Positions 55,631 to 64,000 of a stretch of DNA of 64,000 nt are shown in pieces. Within the stretch, counting starts at the first letter, position 1; every line of letters starts with the position of its first letter. The translations under genes were made by a program, and so were the position numbers. The stretch is from contig LNAC01000039.1 in the NCBI GenBank assembly GCA_002007465.1, positions 337,867-401,866 on the forward strand. The letters are read 5' to 3'. The notes below the pieces were generated by a model. That model was not told the origin of the DNA. It worked only from the letters and a program-made list of their open reading frames with translations, and searched no databases. This DNA is from Ailurus styani. Taxonomy: Eukaryota; Chordata; Mammalia; Carnivora; Ailuridae.

Positions 55631-55808
55631 AGGAGCACCTGGGTGATTCAGTTGGTTAAGCAACTGCCTTCGGCTCAGGTCATGATCCTTGAGTCCTGGG
55701 ATCAAGTCCTGCATCAAGCTCCCTGCTCAGCGGGGAGTCTGATTCTCCCTCTGACCCTCCCCCATCTCGCTCTCTCTCTTCCAAATAAATAAATAAATTC
55801 TTTAAAAA
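55631..55808 (+). mobile_element. CAN-SINE
   Basis: Head AGGAGCACCTGGGTGATTCA and tail AAATAAATAAATAAATTCTT. AATGTCATGAAG at 55619-55630 and AATGTCATGAGG at 55809-55820 bracket it. Confidence 0.94.
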
Positions 55809-55843
55809 AATGTCATGAGGGTTTGAAGATGAGATGATGTTTA

Positions 55844-56037
55844 TTTATTTTTAAAGATTTTATTTATTTATTTGACAGAAAGAGAGAGATCACAAGTAGG
55901 CAGAGAGGCAGACAGAGAGAGGAGGAAGCAGGCTCCCTGCTGAGCAGGGAGCCCAATGGGGGCCTTGATCCCAGGACCCTGATATCATGACCTGAGCCAA
56001 AGGCAGAGGCTTTGACCCACTGAGCCACCCAGGCACC
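55844..56037 (-). mobile_element. CAN-SINE, antisense
   Basis: The perfect duplication AAGATGAGATGATGTTTA begins at 55826 on the left and recurs right after the element. It faces the sense SINE only about 35 bases away, an inverted pair. Confidence 0.96.
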
Positions 56038-56259
56038 CAAAGATGAGATGATGTTTAAACCAAAACTCAGGAACATGCAGACATTTGCCAAGTGGGTGTC
56101 AGGGATAGGGTTAAGTTGGATCCAATGGGGCAGCAGGTGAAAGCATTCAGCACAGTGCCTGTTTGTGACTAGGTTCCTGAACCTGTTTGCTTTCTCCTTT
56201 GTCTCCCGTATTTGTGTCAGCAGGTAGAGGTGCAGACTGGATACTTACAAATATAGTAG

Positions 56260-56500
56260 AAACTATTTATTGAAGTACTATTCAGCATATAAGCACTGTT
56301 TTAGGCATTTTATACTGATTATTTGGAATCTAACCATAACTACTAGATTTTTTTTTTTATTTCTAGAAGATATTATCATGGGTTGATAGATAAACTGGGG
56401 CACAGGGTTTTTCTTTTTAAATATGTGTATGGTCATGCAGCTTGAGGTTGTAAGTAGTAGGATTAGGTTCAAACCCAGTATTCAAATCCAGCTTTAAACC
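56260..56500 (-). mobile_element. MIR, antisense
   Basis: CATATAAGCACTGTTTTAGG, TAGAAGATATTATCATGG, TAGATAAACTGGGGCACAGG and GGTTCAAACCCAGTATTCAA follow the antisense MIR order, with small low-complexity inserts. Confidence 0.75.
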
Positions 56501-56796
56501 CTGCATGCTTTCCATGATGCCTTTTTAAATGCCATCCCAGTAGTTTTAATGCTGCCCTTCTCAGTTTTGAAGGACAGGCCAGATGGAAGGACTTAGCAAA
56601 GGCTTCCCTTCAAATTCAAGAAAAGTAGAAAAATCCCATTTTTTACTTTGTTTATGTGAAATTTAGTGATTTGGTTGGAGTTCAACTGGATTTAATCTAT
56701 TTAGGTAGAGGTCAGTAAACATCATCTTCTAAAGTACAGCATATGTCTTTCTTTTTTTAAATTCTCTTATTTGAGTGCACTTGACACTGTTACCAT
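56501..56796. other. Single-copy spacer
   Basis: Nothing is recognised. Confidence 0.5.
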
Positions 56797-56806
56797 ATTT
56801 CTTTTA

Positions 56807-57010
56807 TTTTTTATTTATTTTTTTTAAGATTTTTATTTATTTATTTGACAGAGAGAGAGATCACAAGTAGGCAGAGAGGCAGGCAGAGAGAGGGGGGGAA
56901 GCAGGCCCTCCACTGAGCAGAGAGCCCGATGCGGGGCTCAATCCCAGGACCCTGAGACCATGACCTGAGCTGAAGGCAGAGGCTTAATCCACTGAGCCAC
57001 CCAGGCCCCC
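56807..57010 (-). mobile_element. CAN-SINE, antisense
   Basis: Reversed head GAGCCACCCAGGCCCCC. ATTTCTTTTA at 56797-56806 and 57011-57020 is the duplication. Confidence 0.95.
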
Positions 57011-57029
57011 ATTTCTTTTAGTTTTTTCT

Positions 57030-57097
57030 TTTTTTTTTATTATGTTATGTTAGTCACCATACAGATATCCTTAGTTTTTGTAGTTTTGTTTTCTTAA
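57030..57097 (-). mobile_element. Very short L1 3' terminus, antisense
   Basis: A T run followed by ATTATGTTATGTTAGTCACC and ATACAGATATCCTTAGTTTT is, on the minus strand, the last bases of a carnivore L1 3' UTR and its poly-A. Confidence 0.65.
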
Positions 57098-57738
57098 GGA
57101 ATTTGAGTTAATTAAGAACTGAAGTCTTGCTACACTTCAATAAATTAAAAAATAATAATACATAAAAGGACATTTCAACATTGGCTAAAATATATTCCAT
57201 TTACATCTACAAAGACAGTGAAGTCACAGATTTTTTTCTGGAAGAGTTATAACAAAGGATGGAGATCTGTGTCTATAACAAAAAGAAGAGGTGGAGACTC
57301 ACTCGATGGTAGGCAATTTGTCCATGCTTGTACCACGCTTTAGTTGTGGAGCCAAGGCTAGATCCCTGCTTAGTCTAGTGATCTTTCTGTTGTGTTCTTG
57401 TGGGTGCAGGCGTAATTATCCTGGAGTATCTTGGCATGTAGATCAAAAGCATATTATCTCCAGGAGTCCCAGAATTACTCATGCATGTTATATAATACCT
57501 CTACAACTGTATATTGTGTAATAATTAATTTCCCTTCACTAATGGTATATTTTTATACTACTACATAAGAGAAAAACAGTCTTTGCCTCATAAAAATATT
57601 GAAAAGAAACAATATATTTGCATTTTCATGAAGTCTTTCAGCTCCTTAACCTACTAATATTAACTGTAATTTAGGAATCTGTGGGTTTTGTTTTTTGTTT
57701 CTTTTTTAAACACTTCTATCACCCAGCTTTATTGGACT
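57098..57738. other. Single-copy stretch, nothing recognised
   Basis: A 76-codon frame at 57291-57521 has no recognisable domain. Confidence 0.5.
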
Positions 57739-57920
57739 GGAAGAGAGAGAAAACGTAAACATAGGGGGAGGGGCAGAAAGAGAGAGAAAGGGACAGACTC
57801 TCAACAGACTCCCTGCTGGGTGGGAGCCAGATTTGGGACTTGATCCCACAGCCCTGAGATCATGACCTGAGCCAAAACCAAGAGTCGGACACTTAACCAA
57901 CTGAGCCACCCAGGCACCCC
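57739..57920 (-). mobile_element. Older CAN-SINE, antisense
   Basis: GAGAGAGAAAACGTAAACAT and AGACTCCCTGCTGGGTGGGA with reversed head GAGCCACCCAGGCACCCC. The usual TTTATTTATTT tail is replaced by unrelated-looking CACCCAGCTTTATTGGACTG. Confidence 0.88.
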
Positions 57921-58805
57921 TACAATTTAATTTTTAATTATATTCTCATTATGCTATCTTAAAAATGGAGTGAATTGTTTTAAGTTGTTGTTATAGTTAA
58001 AGAAAGTCAACTATCAAGATAATGATGTGTTCAAGGAATGGTAGTAAAAAAAGGGGGGATAAAAGCCAGATTTTGATTTTTACAGTTGTCTCCCAAGGGA
58101 CTGAGCTAGATGATCCTTTCTTGGTGAAGCTCTTAGACCATTCTTATAAAGATGTATAACTGTTACAACATCACTATCCATTTTAACAGTGAATTGTTAA
58201 ATGGGGCAAGTAATAATTTAGAGCAGGCGATATGTATGACTCCTGAAGTATTTTTGCAAAATCAACTCCTTCTTTCATCTTTCAGGTTGGTTGTAAGAAT
58301 CTCTTGCTAAGGTTATGCTAGTACCTTGTAACAGGCACCCCCACATAGATTGCTCATATCCCCTACACATCCACACTATTGCCAAAGAAGTTAAAACACA
58401 CATTCGGTCTAAAAGCCAGGGAAGAAAATCAAGTAGATTTTTATTTTAGAATAAAATGCTTGGGCTGGCAATTAAAACTTTCCGTTATCTGGCTTTAACT
58501 AGCATTTTTTCAGTCTCATTTTTGGTCATACCCTTAATAGTACCCTTAAACTAAGCTTCTGGTTATCAGACATGTATTAACTATACTGCAGCAAAGGGAT
58601 GTGGTTAAACTGTTATCTCAGTTTGGATTATTGTCTTCAGTCCCCATTAAAATTTCTCTCTTCATGCACTCAAAAATGTACATTTTTTGTCAAAGTTTCA
58701 GTAATGCCTCCACCCAATATAGGCCTCTCCTTGGCATTTCCCTTAGCTCTGGGCAATTTTCTTATATTTCTTATATTTTATTTTTCTTCCTTCATCTTCT
58801 TTGTT
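57921..58805. other. Single-copy stretch with a possible MIR-like trace
   Basis: GGGACTGAGCTAGATGATCC near 58097 is MIR/L2-like wording. Frames at 58599-58930 run into the neighbouring SINE and are not genes. Confidence 0.45.
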
Positions 58806-59014
58806 TTTTGTTTGTTTGTTTAGATTTTATTTATTTATTTGACACAGAGAAAGAGAGAGAGAGAGAGAGAGAGAGCACAAACAGGAGGAGCAGCAGGCAG
58901 AGGGAGAGGGAGAAGCAGACTCCCTGCTGAGCAGGGAGCTAAATGTGGGGCTTGATCCCAGGACCCTGAGATCATGGCCTGAGCCAAAGGCAGCTGCTAA
59001 CCCACTGAGCCACC
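58806..59014 (-). mobile_element. CAN-SINE, antisense, head shortened
   Basis: A (GA)n-expanded middle lies at 58852-58874. The reversed head ends early at GAGCCACC. CCTTCATCTTCTTTGTT at 58789-58805 and 59015-59031 is a perfect 17-base duplication, so the shortening predates insertion. Confidence 0.96.
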
Positions 59015-59039
59015 CCTTCATCTTCTTTGTTACCTCTCC

Positions 59040-59430
59040 CTTTTAGATTAGTCCTCTTCTGAAATATTCTCTCATATATTTTGTTTTGGGGGGTCTGTTT
59101 ATTCTATGTCCTGAGTGACTTTCTAATATTTTACTTCCAACCCATTTATATTCAACAAGCATTTTGACTTTATGAGAGTGCTTTTTTGATTCTCTGGTTG
59201 TGGTTGTTTTGTTTTATGATGTTATATTGTTTCAGATATCTCTGGAGATACTAATTAGATGGTGCATGAGATTTCTTTTCCTCATTTATCTTGACCTTTT
59301 ATCTTGACCTTTTTTTTTTACTATGCTGCATGTTTTGTGATTGTTGGTTGGCTCTGCAGGTGTATGAATGAAGGATAAGAATGAGAGATAGGAATGATTG
59401 AAGGTTGAGTGGGTTGGGAGACAGCACTTG
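59040..59430. mobile_element. Ancient interspersed repeat, family not assigned
   Basis: GTTTATTCTATGTCCTGAGT, GAGAGTGCTTTTTTGATTCT and ATTGTTGGTTGGCTCTGCAG look related in style to the old element suspected at 45480-46660. Confidence 0.35.
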
Positions 59431-59801
59431 TACCAACAGACTCTAAATTGCCAGAATAAATAAGGATTTGTGTTTAGGATCCATTATTTTACCAGTTGCC
59501 CAGATATTTCCTTCAATGTCTTAAGAGAACGGCCTTACAGTATTTGCATTAGGATAATATTTGGCTGTTTCCACGTGTGAGTTAGGAATAGGGATGGAGG
59601 ATAAAATGAGCATCTAGTCCATTTACAGACCTTCTATTAATCCCCTTGGTTTCAAGCCCACTTCTCATTCTTGCTCTTCATTGTGCATGTTGAGTCTCAA
59701 CACACTCTCTCTGGGTTATTTGAGGAATATTGGTTTCTACTTCTGCTCGTAGCCTCTTTTATTAGTTTTTCTAGGGTGTGGCTCCTTCAATTTAATTAAT
59801 C
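59431..59801. other. Single-copy stretch, nothing recognised
   Basis: No signature is seen. Confidence 0.5.
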
Positions 59802-59813
59802 AGTGAGCTCTCT

Positions 59814-59913
59814 CTTTTTTTTTAAGTAATGTCTATACCCAGTGTGGGGTTCAAATTCACATCCCCAAGATCAAAAGTCGCACGCTCTTCCGACTGGGCC
59901 AGTCTGGCACCCC
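59814..59913 (-). mobile_element. Older tRNA-Lys SINE, short form, antisense
   Basis: TTTAAGTAATGTCTATACCC, AGTGTGGGGTTCAAATTCAC and GCACGCTCTTCCGACTGGGC, closing with GGCACCCC. AGTGAGCTCTCT before and AGTCAGCTCTCT after are its duplication. Confidence 0.88.
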
Positions 59914-59974
59914 AGTCAGCTCTCTAACTTCCAAAATGTCTTGAATTCTGCTTTCTGTTGATGGCACCCCTCTT

Positions 59975-60358
59975 TTTTTAGGGGAGGCAGAGGGAGAGGC
60001 TCCTCCTCCTCTTCCTCCNAAGAGAGGCTCTCCTCCTCCTCTTCCTCCTCCTCCTCCTCCTCCTCCTCCTCCTCCTCCTCTTCTTCTTCTTCTTCTTCTT
60101 CNGGGAGAGGCTCCTCCTCCTCTTCCTCCTCCTCCTCCTCTTCTTCTTCTTCTTCTTCTTCTTCTCCTCCTCCTCCTTCTTCTTCCTTTTTTTTTTTTTA
60201 AGGTGGGAGCAGAGGGAGGAAGAGAGAGAATCCTAAGCAGGCTGCATGGTTAGTGTGGAGCCCGACACAGGGCTTGAGTTCACAACCTTGAGTTCATGAC
60301 CTGACCTGAGCTGGAATCAAGAGTCAGACACTTAACCTACTAAGCCACCCAGGTGCCC
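59975..60358 (-). mobile_element. Older CAN-SINE, antisense, with satellite in its tail side
   Basis: The recognisable SINE is 60190-60358 (reversed head AAGCCACCCAGGTGCCC). TGATGGCACCCCTCTT at 59959-59974 and TGATGGCACCTCTCTT at 60359-60374 enclose both the SINE and the triplet satellite, so the satellite grew within or inserted with the element. Confidence 0.85.
60000..60187. repeat. (TCC)n/(TTC)n satellite with two single-N joins
   Basis: Pyrimidine triplets occur in three blocks. The word GGGAGAGGCTCCTCCTCC, continuing TCTTCCTCC, ends block 1 and starts block 3 (60103 on); block 2 starts with a variant of it. N at 60019 and 60102 separate the blocks, so the length shown is not reliable. 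Confidence 0.93.
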
Positions 60359-60374
60359 TGATGGCACCTCTCTT

Positions 60375-62562
60375 ATTCCTCTTCTTTCTTGAGTCCATTT
60401 CTTTTTATTATTTTACTGTCATTTTGGTGGCTTTTAAAGAATAGCATGAGGCCATCTTGAACTGGAAGTCAGCCTAAGCTTCCTAGAGAAGAAAATATAC
60501 TCTTTCTTCTAAGGATAACCAAAGACAGAACTGTAGCAACATTTCAGGGCCTTCCCAGTCTAGTAGGAAAGAAATAGCATGTGCCAAGAGAAATAACTAA
60601 TCCCATTACTAACTGGAAGGTTAGATAGAGGTACTTGACAAATAAAGTATAGCATTTGGACTGTTCTCATTTGTCTCCATATTACTGCCATTCTTTGCAA
60701 GTCATTTTAAAATGATTGGGAGGAGGAAGGGGGTATGGTGAGGAAATTGAAAGCCAGTATTTTTCTAATTCTGAAATAAATTTAAACCACAATAAATTTA
60801 AAAATTTGGAATAAAGTGAAGTGGGAGAAAAGGTCACCTGATTTGATTGGAGGAAGAAGAACATGAATGAAAAGCGTCAGTTGAATTAACTTAATATGAA
60901 CCATTCAAAATTGAACTGTCCTTATTGTAAGTGCCTGATATCTTAGTAGGCATGTCAGCAGCTTCTTCTAAATGCTGCTTCTTTCCTTTGTTCATTTTTT
61001 CATTCAATAACTGTGATTCTTTCCTATACAGAATAAACTGTTTTGTCCAAACAAATGTCACAGTTGACATATAAGCCCAAACACCAGAGTCTTGCCTTAT
61101 GAAGGTCTTATGTGTAGGTCAAGGAAAAATCTACATAAATCTGTATTCTTGGTTCACCACGGCAGAATTTGATGGATTGTGTGGCATCTCAATGAGGATG
61201 ATTAGAAAATATGGATAGAAGAAGGAAAAACAAGGAATGGAGTTAGAGAATAAGGCTATTACCATGAAATATTATAATCCTGTAAGTATAATAAATACTT
61301 TATTCCACAAGTACCATATACAGTGTCACCCTGACAGTAAAAATATGAGAATTTATTTTATGTAGTAGAAGTAGGAACTGGAAAATTTGACTTTGCATGA
61401 GCAATTTATTTAACTCCTTCAAGTTCAGTTCACCTTTTTTTTTCAAGTGGGAGTGGGGTTAAATAACCCTTAAGAATCTCACTGTTGCTAAGTCTAGAAT
61501 TCTTTTAAGTACATACTGAATGATATCTGTTTGCAGGCATTTTGCTAAATAAGCCCTTAGGGGAAATACTAAGATATATATCAAAATCCCTGGGCTTCAG
61601 GAGAAGATAAAGCCAAAATAGCAAATAAAATGTAAGGCATACACAAGTATCTTCATACACAGCAATATATTGTGAAAACTCTACAGAAGAATCAATTAAA
61701 TGAAAGAGGAGAGAATTTACAACTTGCAGCAATTGAGAATGATTACATAAAGGATCATTTGAACTGTGTCTGTAATCTTGAATAAGATTTTGATAGTTCT
61801 GACTAGGAGCATGCATCCCTACCAGCAGCATAAGCTGAAGTGCAGAGATGAGAAAACAAAGTGTTTTCAGGGAAGTACAAGTCAGCCAGCTTTATTAATG
61901 GAGGAATTGTGATTTACAGCAATGGGAAAAGAATTGGAAACTATACTAGAAGTAAGGTTATGAATCATCTCAACTGACAGTCTAGGAGAGATATTGTAGA
62001 ATGTTGAGGCAGGAGACTAGTAGGATAAGATTTATTCTGAGAGAATGTGTAGATATGAAAGATGCTATGGAGTAGGGAGGCGACTGGATGCTGAACTACC
62101 AATGAGGAAACCATTATGCTTATCCAGGTAGGAGATAGTTAGGGCCTGAAGTAGGGCAGTGGCAATCCAATGAAATGGTTTGGGCCAATGATACAGATTA
62201 TGATGTAAGAATTCACAAGATTCAGTGAATGCTTTGGGTATAATTAATGATTGGAATCAGTGTGACAGAAAAATAGAGGCATTTTTAATAAAAATTGTTG
62301 TCAAGGGGAGAAGTTGATTTTTCGTGAAGAAATAATAGAGAATTCCACTTCTTTCAACAAATCTTTCCCACCTATGTAGCAGCAATTTTGATATAGTAAC
62401 AAAGATACAATATTCTCTGAATCCTTACCTTTTTCTTGCAAAGCCATTATAATTTATTAGGGATATTATTCCTTGTCAATAATTCTTGTCAATTTGTATG
62501 AATCTGAATTGCCTTATGTACTAAGGGGAAGGAGTAATATAAGATAGTATTTAAAAAAAAAA
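60375..62562. other. Mostly single-copy stretch with very old repeat wording
   Basis: There is no SINE in 2.2 kb. The 108-codon minus frame at 61505-61831 has no recognisable domain. 61980-62190 (TTGAGGCAGGAGACTAGTAG, AGTAGGGCAGTGGCAATCCA) resembles the unnamed old repeat at 41.4-41.9 kb. Confidence 0.45.
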
Positions 62563-63057
62563 TCCCTTAGGAATACCACGAGGAATAGCCAGAACTTAGT
62601 GGTCCATAAGAGTATAATTTTAACTTTAATTTGGAGAAGCAATTCAATTATTAATGATACCTATCAAAAATTGTAATAATTGAAAATGAAGAACACCCAT
62701 ATACTAGGAATTGTGAAGAAATAAGTGATAGAATTTTTATTATATCAAGAAAACATATGAACATATGACAGCTCTAATTAAAACTGTTGTCCCTTCATTT
62801 TCTTAATTGCTATAGTTGACTCTTGTGTTCCACTTCATCTGATTTGATAATCTGCACTTTCTTGAGTAGGGAGTGAGAAAGGAANTCCCTTAGGAATACC
62901 ACGAGGAATAGCCAGAACTTAGTGGTCCATAAGAGTATAATTTTAACTTTAATTTGGAGAAGCAATTCAATTATTAATGATACCTATCAAAAATTATAAT
63001 AATTGAAAATGAAGAACACCCATATACTAGGAATTGTGAAGAAATAAGTGATAGAAT
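62563..63057. repeat. 172-bp local duplication, second copy bounded by two N
   Basis: 62563-62734 is repeated at 62886-63057 with one difference (G at 62673, A at 62996). The second copy has an N on each side (62885 and 63058). The 150 bases between are single-copy. Confidence 0.95.
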
Positions 63058-63058
63058 N

Positions 63059-64000
63059 TTAAAGAGTATAGGCCGTTGTGATCCTTTCCCCCTGACTTCT
63101 GCATGGCTTCCGACAGCAAAAAAGGTGCTGCCAAATTGCAGACTTCAACTTGAAGGATTTTGAAGCATCAGATAACTGGTTAAAAACCCCTTTTTCATGT
63201 GTCATATTACCTTTACCGTGAATAGTCTCCTTTAATCTTAAATTTTGAAGTGGTGTTTTCATTTGTTCCATATAATTATTTGGTTGTATGTTGTTATTCA
63301 GCTGCTTTTAGGGTCATGGACTTGGGAGAAGTAAAGACTTTGTGGTCCAGTATTTCCCTAAGTGTGCTTGTCAACTGTAGTCATAAAGAAAGGGTTCTGG
63401 GATCAGTTTGCTCAGGAAATTGCTGGGTTAAATAAACACAGTCAAACAAGATTTTTATTTTGGTGGTGGAGGGGAGGGGTGTACAATCTCAGGCTTGAAT
63501 ATGCTAATGTGACTCAACTAAGGAGGAACAAGATAGACCATTTCACAAACTTATTTGACCACAAAATCCTTTTTGCATGGAGTCTTTCTCAGAACCATTG
63601 TGCCACAGAACACACGTGGGGGAACTCAAATCCCTTAAATTTATGGATAAACAGAAAAGAGATGGACTGGTTTATTTGAAGCTGCATAGCTGTTTACTTA
63701 AAGAAATGGACTTGACCTAAGGGCTCCATCATATTTAGTTTTGTTCCTTTTGCCCCAAATTCATAAAAGTCTTTGGAAACTACATGATATTCCAAATTAG
63801 ACCCATAAAATACACAAAAACATTTTAAGAAATAAAAACTAATGATTTAATTATTTTTAGTATATTTTGAATTCACACATTGGCTTTGATGAAAAGAGTT
63901 AGATCAAAACAGCCAATTAATATTTGTAACCAAGGTTACACTTTTGCAATCAGGAAACATTTTTCCTCACTAAAATCAACCATCTTTCAAATTATAAAAT
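63059..64000. other. Single-copy end stretch with a possible MER-type fragment
   Basis: GACCATTTCACAAACTTATT and GTGCCACAGAACACACGTGG near 63536-63620 resemble an old hAT/MER element. The 105-codon frame at 63362-63679 overlaps it and is not supported as a gene. Confidence 0.45.

Noticed and set aside
58080..58170. Exon-like stretch after GATTTTTACAG
   Set aside because: The text GGACTGAGCTAGATGATCC is typical of an old MIR/L2 repeat, and the donor is poor.
6937..59913. SINE heads as tRNA genes
   Set aside because: They carry A and B box-like sequence of tRNA origin, but lack a foldable tRNA body and sit in full SINE contexts with target duplications.
1..64000. CRISPR array, operon or prokaryotic defence system
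   Set aside because: No regularly spaced direct repeats and no bacterial gene layout; the whole window is mammalian repeat-rich DNA.

Overview
The window is 64 kb of nuclear DNA from a carnivoran mammal, most probably a mustelid (ferret, mink, weasel or otter group). The main evidence is the very high density of tRNA-Lys-derived CAN-SINEs (SINEC). Their young copies carry the head GGGCGCCTGGGTGGCTCAG, a CT-rich middle ending in CTGCCTACTTGTGATCTC and an AAATAAATAAAATCTT-A(n) tail. I read this as the mustelid form from memory of dog, cat and seal/sea-lion consensus sequences, not from a database search. There is no bacterial, plasmid or viral gene architecture, and I found no complete protein-coding gene. 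The sequence is AT-rich intergenic or intronic DNA.

Layout. 1-6.9 kb: mostly single-copy AT-rich DNA with one short L1 3' end, a SINE head fragment, a MIR and a (GT)n repeat. 6.9-24.5 kb: many SINEs, two ancient hAT-type MITEs, an antisense L1 3' end, a triple-nested SINE stack, a circularly permuted SINE and two weak candidate exons with compatible phases (13931-14023 and 16527-16572). 24.5-37.2 kb: one 6,009-bp block present twice in direct orientation (24517-30525 and 31224-37232), separated by a 698-base N gap. Each copy holds the same SINEs, an ancient L1 piece, a MIR and a processed COX6B1 pseudogene. 37.2-54.9 kb: several L1 3' ends, large old antisense L1M fragments cut by SINEs, and LTR-like segments. 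54.9-64 kb: sparser SINEs, MIRs, a CT-rich triplet satellite and a last stretch with a locally repeated 172-bp piece.

The most notable structures concern genome and assembly rather than a new gene system. Single N characters at 28025, 34732, 46007, 62885/63058 and 60019/60102 each sit at or beside a repeated copy of neighbouring sequence. This is what unmerged overlapping contig ends look like. The N at 28025 and its micro-duplication recur at the equivalent place (34732) in the second copy of the 6-kb block, which argues that the block duplication is an assembly artefact. Possible real biology includes a permuted SINE between target-site duplications (TSDs), an 18-bp patch inside one SINE that matches an L1 about 450 bp away, an inverted SINE pair sharing private variants, and two target sites each used twice by retroposons. 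I did not find an undescribed functional system here.
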